Origin: Azoarcus_F sp048158365
GTDB lineage: Bacteria > Pseudomonadota > Gammaproteobacteria > Burkholderiales > Rhodocyclaceae
DNA length: 64,000 bases
Reading direction: 5' to 3' (one strand)
Assembly: GCA_048158365.1 (NCBI GenBank)
Contig: JBLLNL010000003.1
Under the pieces are notes generated by a model. The model was not told the DNA's origin, ran no database searches, and saw nothing but the letters and a program-made list of their open reading frames with translations. Shown one piece after another: positions 1 through 8,698 of this stretch. The position numbers and the translations under genes are program-made. Position 1 is the stretch's first letter. Each line of letters begins with the position of its first letter.

Positions 1-902
1 GGAGCCGGCTGACGATACTGATCTATCACCGAGTGCTGCCGACCCCTGACCCACTGCTGCCGGATACGCCGGACAGGGTCGCTTTCGACTGGCAGATGGC
101 CCTGGTCGTGCGCCACTTCAAGGTGTTGCCGCTGGCCGAGGCCGGCCGCCTGCTGGGCGAAGGGCGCCTGCCGGGCCGTGCGGCATGCATCACTTTCGAC
201 GACGGCTACGCGGACAACCTGACCGAAGCCTGGCCGATCCTGAAGCGACATGGGCTGCCGGCGACGTTTTTCGTGGCGACCGGATTTCTCGATGGCGGCA
301 GGATGTTCAACGACACCCTGATCGAGCTGGTGCGCCGTTTGCCCGAAGGCTATTGCGACCTGGCGGACATCGGCGTGGGCACGGTGATGCTCGACGGGGC
401 GGCGAGCCGCATCGGGCTCATCCACAAGCTGATCGGGCAGTTCAAGTATCAACCGATGGCCCAGCGGCAGGATGCGGTCGAGGCGCTGGCCGAACGCTTT
501 GGGGTGAGCCTGCCGGACGACCTGATGATGACCAGCGACGAACTGCGTGCGCTGGCCGGTTCGGCCGGGGTGGAGATCGGCGGGCACACGCGCAACCACC
601 CGATTCTGACCCGGCTCGAGCATGAGCAGGCACGGGAAGAGATCGAGTGCGGCAAGCGCGACCTCGAGGAATGCCTGGGTCGGCCGATCCGCCTTTTCGC
701 CTACCCGAACGGGCGGCCGGGCAAGGACTACGCGGAGGGGCATGCCGCAATGGCGCGCGAGTGCGGTTTCGAGCTGGCGGTGTCCACCGCGCCGGCTGCG
801 GCACGTGTCGGCGCCGACCCTTTCCAGCTGCCGCGCTTCACGCCGTGGGACCGCACGCCCGCCCGCTTCGGACTGCGCCTGCTGCGCACCCTGATGGCGT
901 GA
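1..902 (+). CDS. Polysaccharide deacetylase, NodB-type (5' end cut by window)
   Basis: The open frame runs in from the left edge, so the true start lies outside the window. The visible part begins SRLTILIYHRVLP, and ILIYHRV is the usual first strand of NodB-type carbohydrate esterases. ITFDDGYADN carries the catalytic base and metal-binding Asp pair, and GGHTRNHP carries the two metal-binding histidines. A late AYPNGRPG segment also fits the family. It probably removes acyl groups from a polysaccharide at the envelope. It lies next to an unknown protein and two exosortase-associated glycosyltransferases, so a role in exopolysaccharide production is likely (inference). A GTG at 33 can be read as a start but would cut the first strand, so it is not the real start. 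Confidence 0.9.
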   Translation, partial: SRLTILIYHRVLPTPDPLLPDTPDRVAFDWQMALVVRHFKVLPLAEAGRLLGEGRLPGRAACITFDDGYADNLTEAWPILKRHGLPATFFVATGFLDGGRMFNDTLIELVRRLPEGYCDLADIGVGTVMLDGAASRIGLIHKLIGQFKYQPMAQRQDAVEALAERFGVSLPDDLMMTSDELRALAGSAGVEIGGHTRNHPILTRLEHEQAREEIECGKRDLEECLGRPIRLFAYPNGRPGKDYAEGHAAMARECGFELAVSTAPAAARVGADPFQLPRFTPWDRTPARFGLRLLRTLMA

Positions 903-2521
903 GCCGGGTGGCGATGAATTCCGCGCTGAGCGACCTGCAAAAGGGTTTGCTGCCGTCGCTGGTGGCTTTGCTCGACGATGCGGGCACCCTGCACGACCCG
1001 CATGACGATGCGCCCACGCCAAGCGACCACTACGCGCAGACAAGCCTCGCGCTGGCGATGGCCTGCGACGAGGGGATTGTGCTTGAGGACGCACTGGCGC
1101 CAATCGACGCATGGACCCGGCTGGATCCGAAGCAGATCGGGCACCTGCCCTTCAACCGGTTGCTGCTGGGCTTGTGCAGGCAGGTGTTCGAGAAACGTGG
1201 CGCCAGTGCCCCTCAGCTCGCACGCCTGACGGCCGCCCATGCGCGTTGTACGCTGGCCCGGGATTACCCCTCCAACAACTGGGTACTGCTGGCGCAACTG
1301 TCGCGCCTGATCGAGGCCCCGGAAGCGGAGCTTGCCGTCGAGCAACAAGCGTTTTGCGACCTGCTCGCGCACTGGACGACGCGCGACGGCGCCTTCATCG
1401 ACTACCCTGCCCAACCGGCAGCCGACGGACGGGTGGCCACGCCCTTCGCCTATCACCATAAGGCCTTGCTGCTGACCGCGCTGGCGGCAAGACTTCGACC
1501 CTGCCCGGCCCTGTTCTCGCAGCTGCGCCGGCTTTTCGGCTGGTTGGTCCATTGCTGGGATGCTGCCGGCTATGCAGGCGGCCTGGGACGCAGCAACCAC
1601 GCGCTGTTCGGCGACGCTTGCCTGCTGGGGACGATGGCGTTGCTGGGACAGGACGTAGACCACCAGGCCTCGCCGGTGACCGCGCTGGCAAGCCGCGTTT
1701 CAGCCCAGCGGCGGGCAGACGGCCTGTTGTGGCTCGACCCCTTCGGGCACCAGCAGGCCGATGCGGCTTGGGACAACTATATGCACCTGTCGGTGTACAA
1801 CGCCTGGGCCGCAGCGATGACTGGCATCTGTCGCTGGCTGGGACCAATCGACGCCGACGGGCTTGCAACGCACCGGGTTGCATGGCGTGGTGACGAGCCG
1901 GGAGTCTTCCACGACCAGCAGGCGGGGGTATTGTGCATGCGTAATGCCGCAGGCGGGTGCCTGGTGCTGGGCACGCGTGGGCAGCTGCCGCAGGCCTTCA
2001 GCCTGACCGAGGCGGAGTTGCGCTATGCCGGTGGGGTGCCCTTACATGCAAGCGGACGCGGTGATGCGCTTTGCGAGCTGGTTCCACGCCGGTTGGCGCT
2101 GGCACGCTTGCGCAAAAATCCCACCCTCGCCGGTTGGACGCCGGTGATCGAGCATGATGGGCTCTTCTACGGCCTGACCGATTTCGACGAAGTCGAGGTA
2201 CGAGAAGAGCGCGATACGATCGTGATTACGCTGCACGGGCATCCGGTAGCCTTGACTCGTCGCCCGCCGGGAGGCCTCGTCGCCCGCGCCATCGCGGCGC
2301 TGGACTGGCGCTTTCTTGGCGGTCGACTGGGGCGACGGCAGGCGAGCAGACGCGAGGTGTTGAAGCAGGTGCGCGGCGAGTTGCTCTGGCGTGTCGACCT
2401 GGGTGGGATGCGCTTCGAGCGTGCATTGCGGATGACGCCTGAGACAGTGCGGGTGTTGAATCCGGGGCCCACAACCCATCCCCCTCCCAGCCTCCCCCTT
2501 GAAGGGGGAGGAGCACCCTAG
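899..2521 (+). CDS. Unrecognised protein of the exopolysaccharide region
   Basis: I do not recognise this protein of about 535-540 residues. The start is uncertain. A GTG at 899 overlaps the stop of the upstream deacetylase (GTGA), and ATG 914 follows a weak GGGTGG. It has no signal peptide and no clear membrane span. It is rich in Leu, Ala and Trp, with aromatic/His clusters (YHHKALLLTALAARL, GRSNHALFGD, WDNYMHLSVYNAW). These are reminiscent of alpha/alpha-toroid polysaccharide lyases or heparinase-like proteins, but that is only an impression. Coupling to the deacetylase suggests a shared polysaccharide substrate. The last 15 or so residues (THPPPSLPLEGGGAP) are encoded by a dispersed palindromic repeat, so the original C-terminus was probably shorter. 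Confidence 0.75.
   Translation: MSRVAMNSALSDLQKGLLPSLVALLDDAGTLHDPHDDAPTPSDHYAQTSLALAMACDEGIVLEDALAPIDAWTRLDPKQIGHLPFNRLLLGLCRQVFEKRGASAPQLARLTAAHARCTLARDYPSNNWVLLAQLSRLIEAPEAELAVEQQAFCDLLAHWTTRDGAFIDYPAQPAADGRVATPFAYHHKALLLTALAARLRPCPALFSQLRRLFGWLVHCWDAAGYAGGLGRSNHALFGDACLLGTMALLGQDVDHQASPVTALASRVSAQRRADGLLWLDPFGHQQADAAWDNYMHLSVYNAWAAAMTGICRWLGPIDADGLATHRVAWRGDEPGVFHDQQAGVLCMRNAAGGCLVLGTRGQLPQAFSLTEAELRYAGGVPLHASGRGDALCELVPRRLALARLRKNPTLAGWTPVIEHDGLFYGLTDFDEVEVREERDTIVITLHGHPVALTRRPPGGLVARAIAALDWRFLGGRLGRRQASRREVLKQVRGELLWRVDLGGMRFERALRMTPETVRVLNPGPTTHPPPSLPLEGGGAP
2474..2512 (+). repeat. Dispersed palindromic repeat, copy 1
   Basis: CCCATCCCCCTCC is followed by a 10-bp stem around one base (CCTCCCCCTT-G-AAGGGGGAGG, 2491-2511). 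Related copies lie at 36249-36286, 36307-36345, 46275-46313 and, in part, 47979-48000. This copy overlaps the 3' end of the unrecognised gene and supplies its last codons. It behaves like a REP-type intergenic element. It has no T-run, so it is not a classical terminator. Confidence 0.8.
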
Positions 2522-2578
2522 CCCGCTCGCCGAGGGCTGATTGATTGCCCGGCGCATGGTGACGCCACTGGCATTCGG

Positions 2579-3841
2579 TCAGCTGGCGTCGAGCAATTGG
2601 TCGAACCGCGTGAGGTGCGCCTGCCAGCTGTATTTTTGCTCGACACATTCGCGCGCGCTGGCTGCGACCCGCTTGCGGCGTTCCGGGTCGCCGAGCAGTG
2701 AGAGACAGGTGTCGATGAACTGGGCAGCGCTGACGGCGGTGACGAAGTCGTGCCCCACTTCCCCATCGAGACCAGTCGCGGACGCGGCCGACACGACGAC
2801 CGGCTTGCCCATCGCCATGGCTTCAAGCACCTTGTTCTGGATGCCACGGGCGATGCGCAGTGGCGCGACGATGAGGTCGGCATGGGCGATCCAGGGACGC
2901 ACGTCGGGCACCTTGCCGGTGACGACGACGCCCGAGCCGGCCAGCGCCTGCACCGCGGGGGCCGGGTTCATGCCGACGATGGTGAAGCGTACCGCGGGCA
3001 GTTCGGCACGAATACCGGGCAGGATGTCGTTAACAAACCAGGTGACCGCGTCGATGTTGGGCCAGTAGTCCATGGCGCCCGTGAATACGATGACCGGACC
3101 GCCCGCGGGATACGGTGATTCGAATGCGTGCGCGGGCGAGAAGAACTCGGCGTCCACGCCGTTCTGCACCGCGTGGATGCGGTTTGCCACCGCAGGCAAT
3201 TGATGTCGCAGCAGGTCGGCTTCGGCCTCGGTGACGAAGGTGCTCGCGTCGACCCGCTCCGCCCACTGGCGCTCGAACGCGAGCAGACGCTCGCCCTCGC
3301 GCCGGTACAGCCACGACATCGGCCAACTGCGGTCTGGCGCGTACTGGGTCCATTTGGACGAGTCGAGATCGCAGAAGTCGATCACGCGGCAGGTCAGGCC
3401 GGGTGCATCCAGGTACTGCGCCATCGGGCCCGAGAAGGCCAGCGCGTCACGAATGCCATGTGCGGCGACGGTTTCGGTGACCCAGCGACGCATGCCGGCA
3501 TCGCGGTAGTACGGCAGGCTGAGCGCCTCGCCGGTCAGCAGGCCGCGCAGGCTGGCGATGCGGGCGCGGTGCGGATCGATGGTCACTGCGAACACGTCCG
3601 CACACCACTCGCGCAGTCGCGCCACATGCGCAAGATCGTCCGGATCATCGACGAAGGTCCCCAGATACACCCTATGCCGCTTCGCGAGTTGGCGCAGGAT
3701 GTTGAACGAGCGCAGTTTGTCGCCCTTGTTGGGGGGATACGGTATGCGGTGGACGAGATAGAGCAGTGGCGGCAAGGATTCCGACGGCTGCGTCACCACG
3801 CTGTGGGACGGTCCGTGCTCAGGCGCGCGCATGTGCGACAC
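2579..3841 (-). CDS. Exosortase-associated glycosyltransferase (TIGR03087/stp1 type)
   Basis: This is a GT-B family transferase of about 420 residues. The N-terminal YLVHRIPYPPNKGDKLRSFN stretch is the hallmark of the PEP-CTERM/EpsH-associated sugar transferases called stp1. The C-terminal half holds the donor-sugar site (IVFTGAMDYWPN, then LIVAPLRIARGIQNKVLEAM). It probably adds a sugar to the lipid-linked repeat unit of the XrtA exopolysaccharide on the cytoplasmic face. Its start overlaps the end of the next upstream glycosyltransferase by 23 bases (or 14 if the second Met at 3832 is used), so the two are co-transcribed. Confidence 0.92.
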   Translation of the reverse strand: MSHMRAPEHGPSHSVVTQPSESLPPLLYLVHRIPYPPNKGDKLRSFNILRQLAKRHRVYLGTFVDDPDDLAHVARLREWCADVFAVTIDPHRARIASLRGLLTGEALSLPYYRDAGMRRWVTETVAAHGIRDALAFSGPMAQYLDAPGLTCRVIDFCDLDSSKWTQYAPDRSWPMSWLYRREGERLLAFERQWAERVDASTFVTEAEADLLRHQLPAVANRIHAVQNGVDAEFFSPAHAFESPYPAGGPVIVFTGAMDYWPNIDAVTWFVNDILPGIRAELPAVRFTIVGMNPAPAVQALAGSGVVVTGKVPDVRPWIAHADLIVAPLRIARGIQNKVLEAMAMGKPVVVSAASATGLDGEVGHDFVTAVSAAQFIDTCLSLLGDPERRKRVAASARECVEQKYSWQAHLTRFDQLLDAS

Positions 3842-5033
3842 GTGTGCTCAGCCGCTGATAGACGGCCGCGTAGTTGGCGACGCTGTTCTTCCAGTTGCGC
3901 ACGTCCTCGACGAAGTGACGTCCGGCCGCGCGCATGGCGGGCCACTGGTCACGGTTTGCGAGCATGTCCTCGGCCGTGTCGGCCAGGGCGGACGCGCTTC
4001 CGGCGGCGAACAGGCGGCCGGTTTCGCGGTCGCGGATGAGTTCCTTGTGTCCGCCGACGTCGGACGCGACGAACAGCCGCCCCTGCGCCATGGCCTCGAG
4101 CGGTTTGAGCGGCGTGACCAGTTCGGTCAGGCGCATCGAATGGCGCGGGTAGGCGAGCAGATCGATCTGGTCGTAGTAGCGGCTGACTTCGCTGTGCGGC
4201 ACGCGGCCGGTGAAGACCACCTTGTCGGACACGCCGAGCCGCTGCGCCTGAGCCTTGAGGTTGGCATCCTGCGGACCGCCGCCGACCAACAGGATGCGCA
4301 GGTCCGGACGCCGCGCGAGCATGGACGGAAAGGCGTCGAGCAACAGGTCGAGGCCTTCGTAGGCATAAAAGGAGCCGACGAAACCGAGCACGGTGGCGCC
4401 ATCCAGGCCGAGCTCGGCGCGTAGCACCGGGTCGGGATCGCCCGAGAGCTGGAAGTTGTCGATATCGACTGCGTTCGGAATGACGGTGACCTTGTCTGCG
4501 GCAATGCCGCGCCCGACGATGTCGGCCCGCAGGCCCTCGCAGATGGTGAACACGTGATCGACCCGGCGCAGCGCCCAGGTTTCCAGCGCACGCGTCAGGC
4601 GATAGCGCGCGCTGCCCTCGCGGGTGCTGCCATGATCGACCGCCGCGTCTTCCCAAAAGGCGCGGATCTCGTAGGTCACCGGGATACCGAGCCGGCGCCC
4701 GACCCGGACCGCCGGAATCGCATCGAGCACCGGTGAGTGCGCATGGAGCACGTCCGGCCGCAGGTGTGTGGCAAGTTCCTCCAGGCGCCGCTCGGTCGCC
4801 TTCATCTGGCGCAGCAGGCCGAGCACCGGGGGTTCGTCCGCGACGAAGGGCGTGCGGTGAAACTCCAGGCCATCGACCACTTCGCTCGAAACGTCGACCC
4901 GGCCCTGCTTCGGCGAGGTCAGGTGATGGGTCTCCCAGCCGCGTGCACGCTGCTCGCGCAGGATCGCGGCGGTGCGGAAGGTGTAGCCGCTATGCAGCGG
5001 CAAGGAATGGTCGAGGATGTGAAGAATGCGCAT
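3819..5033 (-). CDS. Exosortase A-associated glycosyltransferase (TIGR04063 type)
   Basis: This 404-residue GT-B transferase starts MRILHILDHSLPLHSGYTFR, a characteristic opening of the exosortase A-associated glycosyltransferase family. The C-terminal GT1 domain shows GFVGSFYAYEGLDLLLDAF and a late E-x7-E type motif near LVTPLKPLEAMAQG. I place the start at 5033 because the longer frame (to 5090) adds an unconserved tail before the MRILHILDHS start. It is first in a two-gene unit with the stp1-type transferase. It most likely elongates the repeat unit of the exopolysaccharide made by the XrtA locus further right. Confidence 0.92.
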   Translation of the reverse strand: MRILHILDHSLPLHSGYTFRTAAILREQRARGWETHHLTSPKQGRVDVSSEVVDGLEFHRTPFVADEPPVLGLLRQMKATERRLEELATHLRPDVLHAHSPVLDAIPAVRVGRRLGIPVTYEIRAFWEDAAVDHGSTREGSARYRLTRALETWALRRVDHVFTICEGLRADIVGRGIAADKVTVIPNAVDIDNFQLSGDPDPVLRAELGLDGATVLGFVGSFYAYEGLDLLLDAFPSMLARRPDLRILLVGGGPQDANLKAQAQRLGVSDKVVFTGRVPHSEVSRYYDQIDLLAYPRHSMRLTELVTPLKPLEAMAQGRLFVASDVGGHKELIRDRETGRLFAAGSASALADTAEDMLANRDQWPAMRAAGRHFVEDVRNWKNSVANYAAVYQRLSTRVAHARA

Positions 5034-5208
5034 GGGGTCGCATTGTAGGTCGCATCGGGTTCGCTGGGGCGGTAATAGCGCACGGATCACCGTCCGGACC
5101 GCTTCGCCAATAGGCCAAGCCCGCGTGCCCGCTCAGACCTAGTCGAGAAAGAGTTAAAGTTCCCGAGCCGGGGCATAGGCGATACAAGATCGCCATGAAC
5201 CACGCCCG

Positions 5209-5628
5209 TCATGCATCCCCGCCGTCGAGCCAGTTCTCGACCGGCAGATCCGGCACGCGAGCAAACTCGACCACGTTGCGCGTCACCATCACCATGCCGT
5301 TCGCCCGCGCGTGAGCGGCAATGAGCATGTCGTTTGGCCCGATCGGCGTTCCACGCGCCTCCAGGTGCGCCCGGATCGAGGCGTAATGGTGATCTGCAGG
5401 GGGTTCAAGCGACAGGATCTCGAGTTCGTTCAGGATTTGCATCAACTTTTGCTGAAGCTTGGATGAGCCGCTTTTTCGCGCACCAAAGCGCAATTCGGAC
5501 GCGACCACGATACTGGTGCAGATGTTTTGCTCCCCGACCCGCGCGATATGTTCGGCAACTTCACCGCGCGGATTCCGGATAAGGTCGGAAATGATGTTGG
5601 TATCGAGAAGGTAACGCACACTCGGCAC
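5209..5628 (-). CDS. vapC: VapC-type PIN-domain toxin
   Basis: This 139-residue PIN-domain endoribonuclease has the acidic metal-binding residues in the expected places: YLLDTNIISDL (first Asp), ASELRFGARK (Glu), GPNDMLIAAHA (Asp) and a C-terminal TRNVVEFARVPDL. PIN toxins of this type cleave tRNA or rRNA and are held inactive by the cognate antitoxin. It lies 12 bases downstream of its VapB partner in one operon. The pair sits between exopolysaccharide genes and the cys genes with no other link to them, as expected for an acquired toxin-antitoxin module. Confidence 0.93.
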   Translation of the reverse strand: MPSVRYLLDTNIISDLIRNPRGEVAEHIARVGEQNICTSIVVASELRFGARKSGSSKLQQKLMQILNELEILSLEPPADHHYASIRAHLEARGTPIGPNDMLIAAHARANGMVMVTRNVVEFARVPDLPVENWLDGGDA

Positions 5629-5640
5629 GATTCGATTCCG

Positions 5641-5880
5641 TTACAGCTCGACGTCGTCGTTTTCAAGCAGATCGGAATCGACGTCCGGAAACGCATCCCC
5701 TTCCGGCTCCAGCGTCGCCAGCAGTGCGAGCAGGCGGCGCTTGCGCACCGGCTGGATCACCAGATTATCCCCGTCGCGATGCATGATGGCCTCATCGGTA
5801 TCCAGTTCGAACTCGCGCGGGATGCGAACAGCCTGGTTGCGGCCATTGCGAAACAGACGAACGTGTCGTGCAGACTCCAT
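5641..5880 (-). CDS. vapB: VapB-type antitoxin
   Basis: This 79-residue antitoxin has an AbrB-like DNA-binding N-terminus (RHVRLFRNGRNQAVRIPREF, typical of VapB) and an acidic, probably disordered C-terminal tail (PDVDSDLLENDDVEL) that should wrap the toxin. It precedes vapC by 12 bases. ATG 5880 follows an AGGAAA ribosome-binding site. A perfect palindrome lies 17 bases upstream and is the likely site of autorepression. Confidence 0.93.
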   Translation of the reverse strand: MESARHVRLFRNGRNQAVRIPREFELDTDEAIMHRDGDNLVIQPVRKRRLLALLATLEPEGDAFPDVDSDLLENDDVEL

Positions 5881-5897
5881 TTGATTTCCTGATTTGA

Positions 5898-5915
5898 CCT
5901 ATGCAAAAGCATAGG
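5898..5915. promoter_or_regulatory. Palindromic operator candidate of vapBC
   Basis: CCTATGC-AAAA-GCATAGG is a perfect 7-bp inverted repeat 17 bases upstream of the vapB start codon. VapB and VapBC complexes commonly repress their own promoter through such short palindromes. The assignment is inferred from position and symmetry. Confidence 0.7.
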
Positions 5916-6025
5916 CCGGACGCAATCGGCGGTCAAGGCCGGTAGGGGGATCAGCCGAAGGCGCTGTTCACCGCGGCCGACGTGTCGATCGTGGCTGGCG
6001 GAGAATGGTGCCCTACGTCTGGCTT

Positions 6026-6051
6026 GGTGGGAGGCGCTTCGCTTTTCCACC
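6026..6051. repeat. Possible REP-like palindrome in the vapB-ccdB gap
   Basis: GGTGG and CCACC flank GCGCTTCGC, forming an imperfect palindrome next to a CCCTACTACGGG stretch. Similar GTGG...GCGCTTCGC...CCAC elements are scattered through many proteobacterial genomes. Only one copy was seen here, so the repeat status is inferred. The rest of the gap (5916-6111) holds nothing I can assign. Confidence 0.35.
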
Positions 6052-6111
6052 CTACTACGGGCTTTCCCGCGCCACGGGCTACAACCGCGCTCCGATGGGA
6101 CTGCGGCGTAA

Positions 6112-6411
6112 TCAGAAACCTTGAAACAGGAAGTCCACCGCCGCAGCGATCTCGGTTCGCCGCTGCTCGAGCGAAGTCACCGGATGTTTCAGGATGGCCA
6201 GCGGAACCGCTGCCAGACCTTGGGTTGCCATCACAAACCGCGCCCCTTCGACTTCGAAAACCGGGTTGAGCGTGGCTGCGGGGAAAGGCACCTCTTGAAC
6301 CGGAAGCAACGGCACCACCACGCGTGTCGCGAAATGACTGTTGATGTCGGCTTGCAAGTCCAACAGATAGCCCGGTCCGTCAGGATTCTTGTAGACGGCG
6401 AACCGTGCCAT
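6112..6411 (-). CDS. ccdB: CcdB-family gyrase toxin
   Basis: This 99-residue protein (MARFAVYKNPDGPGYLLDLQ...) matches CcdB in length and pattern: an N-terminal beta strand, VVPLLPVQEVPFPAATLNPV in the middle, and a C-terminal helix ending AVDFLFQGF, where CcdB of plasmid F ends in LMFWGI. That last helix contacts GyrA in the known toxin. The start at 6411 overlaps the stop of the antitoxin gene (TGATG), so translation is coupled. A longer frame to 6501 is unsupported. Confidence 0.9.
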   Translation of the reverse strand: MARFAVYKNPDGPGYLLDLQADINSHFATRVVVPLLPVQEVPFPAATLNPVFEVEGARFVMATQGLAAVPLAILKHPVTSLEQRRTEIAAAVDFLFQGF

Positions 6412-6653
6412 CAGAAGCTCCTGTACTTGCCAAGCGGCAACCCATTTTTCTCCACGTAGGCATTCCAGCACTCGAATGCTTTCTGATTCTCGGCGACCCA
6501 AAGCTCGGCACGTTTCTCGGCGACCGCCCTTGCCACACCCGCTTCAGCAGCTTGCGAGACATTGATACGCAGTTCCTTGGCTTCCGCCAGGAGGGACTCG
6601 TCCAGCGAGACGTTGGTCGCCTTCTTGGGTGCTTGTACGTGTGCGTATGCCAT
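6411..6653 (-). CDS. ccdA: CcdA-family antitoxin
   Basis: This 80-residue protein has a ribbon-helix-helix-like N-terminus (KKATNVSLDESLLAEAKELRINVSQ, shown here only as a family pattern) and the usual CcdA C-terminus AFECWNAYVEKNGLPL, which binds CcdB. It is first in the operon and its stop overlaps the ccdB start by one base. It should neutralise CcdB and, with it, repress the operon. A palindromic operator candidate lies 64 bases upstream. Confidence 0.9.
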   Translation of the reverse strand: MAYAHVQAPKKATNVSLDESLLAEAKELRINVSQAAEAGVARAVAEKRAELWVAENQKAFECWNAYVEKNGLPLGKYRSF

Positions 6654-6716
6654 AGCAGCAGCCTTAATCTATGCGATGGCTCGATGCTAGTGGAAGTGCG
6701 CATACTTTACAACATC

Positions 6717-6732
6717 GTAGATGTGCATCTAC
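6717..6732. promoter_or_regulatory. Palindromic operator candidate of ccdAB
   Basis: GTAGATG-TG-CATCTAC is a perfect 7-bp inverted repeat upstream of ccdA. On the minus strand it is followed by TTGTAAAGTATGC, where a promoter could lie. CcdAB complexes bind operator DNA for conditional autorepression. The assignment rests on position and symmetry only. Confidence 0.6.
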
Positions 6733-6790
6733 CGCAATCGCATGGCCACCCGAGTGACCTGATGTCGGCCTCAAGTGACATGGCCCCTTT

Positions 6791-8698
6791 TCACGCTTCG
6801 ATGATTCCCCGCTGCCGCAGTGTCTCGATGACGGCGTCGGCGGCCTTTTCCGGGTCGAAGGTGACGGTGTCCAGGCGCAGTTCCGGGGCTTCGGGCTGTT
6901 CGTAGGGGGAGTCGATGCCGGTGAAATTCTTGAGATCGCCGCGACGGGCCTTCTTGTAGAGGCCTTTGACGTCGCGCTCTTCGGCGACGGCCAGTGGCGT
7001 GTCGACGAAGACCTCGATGAACTCGCCCTCCTCGACCAGACCGCGAGCCATCTGCCGTTCGGCGCGGAAGGGGCTGATGAAGGCGGTCAGCACGATCAGG
7101 CCAGCATCGACCATGAGCTTGGCGACTTCTGCGATGCGGCGGATGTTCTCGACGCGGTCGGCATCGGTGAAGCCGAGATCCTTGTTGAGACCGTGGCGCA
7201 CGTTGTCGCCGTCGAGCAGGTAGGTGTGGCGGCCCATCGCATGCAGGCGCTTCTCGACCAGGTTGGCGATCGTCGACTTGCCCGCACCGGACAGGCCGGT
7301 GAACCACAGCACGCAGGGTTTCTGCCGCTTGGCGGCGGCGCGCGCGGCCTTGTCGACATCGACGTGCTGCATATGGATGTTGTGCGCCCGGCGCAGCGCG
7401 AAGTGGATCAGGCCGGCGCCGACCGTGCCGTTGCTCATGCGGTCGATCAGGATGAAGCCGCCGGTGTCGCGGTTGTCCGCATAGGCGTCGAACGCGACCT
7501 GGCGGTCGAGGTTGATGTTGCACACGCCGATCGCGTTGAGTTCGAGCGTCTTGGCGGCCATGTGTTCGAGCGTGTTGACGTTGACCTGGTACTTGATGTC
7601 GGTGATGGTCGCGCTGACCGTGCGGGTGCCGATCTTGAGCAGATACGGGCGACCGGCCAGCAGCGGCTCGTCGCTCATCCAGATGATGGTGGTCTCGAAC
7701 TGGTCGGCGGTGCCGGCCGGGGTGCTGGCGGCGGAGATGACGTCTCCGCGCGAGATGTCGATCTCGTCGGCGAGCGTGAGCGTGACCGACTGGCCGACGA
7801 TGGCCTCATCGAGATCGCCGTCGCCGGTGACGATGCGGGCCACCGTGCTTTCCTTGCCCGAGGGCTGGACGCGGATGCGATCGCCGACCCTGACCACGCC
7901 GCCGGCGATGCAGCCGGCGAAGCCACGAAAATCGAGATTGGGGCGGTTGACCCACTGCACCGGCAGCCGGAACGGTTGGCGCTGCATGCGCTCCTCGTCG
8001 ATCTCGACGGTCTCGAGAAAGCCCATCAGCGTGGTGCCGTGGTACCACGGCATGTGGTCGCTCGGCGCGGTGATGTTGTCGCCCTTGAAGGCCGACATCG
8101 GGATGAAGGTGATGTTCTCCAGGCCGATTTTCTCCGTGAACGCGAGGTAGTCCTCGACGATGCTGCGGAAGGTGGCCTCGGAATAATCGACCAGGTCCAT
8201 CTTGTTGACCGCGACGATCACGTGGCGAATACCGATCAGCGACACAAGGTAGCTGTGGCGTCGGGTCTGCGTGAGCACGCCCTTGCGCGCATCGATCATG
8301 ACCACCGCCGCATCCGCGGTGGAGGCGCCGGTGACCATGTTGCGGGTGTATTGCGCATGGCCCGGGGTGTCCGCGACGATGAATTTGCGCTTGTCGGTGG
8401 AGAAGAAGCGATAGGCCACATCGATGGTGATGCCCTGCTCCCGCTCGGCGGCCAGCCCGTCGACCAGCAGCGCAAAGTCGATCGCCTCGCCCTGCGTGCC
8501 CCACTTCTTCGAGTCGGCCTCGATCGCCGCGAGCTGGTCCTCGAAGATCATCCTGGATTCGTACAACAGCCGCCCGATCAGCGTGCTCTTGCCATCATCC
8601 ACGCTGCCGCAGGTGATGCAGCGCAGCAGACTCTTGGTCTCGTGCTGCTTCAGGTATTGGTCGATGTCGGTGGCGATCAGGTCGGATACGTGAGCCAT
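6791..8698 (-). CDS. cysNC: Bifunctional sulfate adenylyltransferase subunit 1 / APS kinase CysNC
   Basis: This is a 635-residue fusion. The N-terminal two thirds is an EF-Tu-like GTPase with the P-loop GSVDDGKST near residue 31, DTPGHAQYTRN and NKMDLVDY. With CysD it makes adenosine 5'-phosphosulfate (APS) from sulfate and ATP. The C-terminal third is APS kinase with its own P-loop GLSGAGKST and LLDGDNVRHGLNKDLGF, which makes PAPS. ATG 8698 overlaps the cysD stop (TGATG). It serves sulfate assimilation or provides PAPS for sulfation. The latter is possible beside a polysaccharide locus, but no sulfotransferase is visible. Confidence 0.96.
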   Translation of the reverse strand: MAHVSDLIATDIDQYLKQHETKSLLRCITCGSVDDGKSTLIGRLLYESRMIFEDQLAAIEADSKKWGTQGEAIDFALLVDGLAAEREQGITIDVAYRFFSTDKRKFIVADTPGHAQYTRNMVTGASTADAAVVMIDARKGVLTQTRRHSYLVSLIGIRHVIVAVNKMDLVDYSEATFRSIVEDYLAFTEKIGLENITFIPMSAFKGDNITAPSDHMPWYHGTTLMGFLETVEIDEERMQRQPFRLPVQWVNRPNLDFRGFAGCIAGGVVRVGDRIRVQPSGKESTVARIVTGDGDLDEAIVGQSVTLTLADEIDISRGDVISAASTPAGTADQFETTIIWMSDEPLLAGRPYLLKIGTRTVSATITDIKYQVNVNTLEHMAAKTLELNAIGVCNINLDRQVAFDAYADNRDTGGFILIDRMSNGTVGAGLIHFALRRAHNIHMQHVDVDKAARAAAKRQKPCVLWFTGLSGAGKSTIANLVEKRLHAMGRHTYLLDGDNVRHGLNKDLGFTDADRVENIRRIAEVAKLMVDAGLIVLTAFISPFRAERQMARGLVEEGEFIEVFVDTPLAVAEERDVKGLYKKARRGDLKNFTGIDSPYEQPEAPELRLDTVTFDPEKAADAVIETLRQRGIIEA

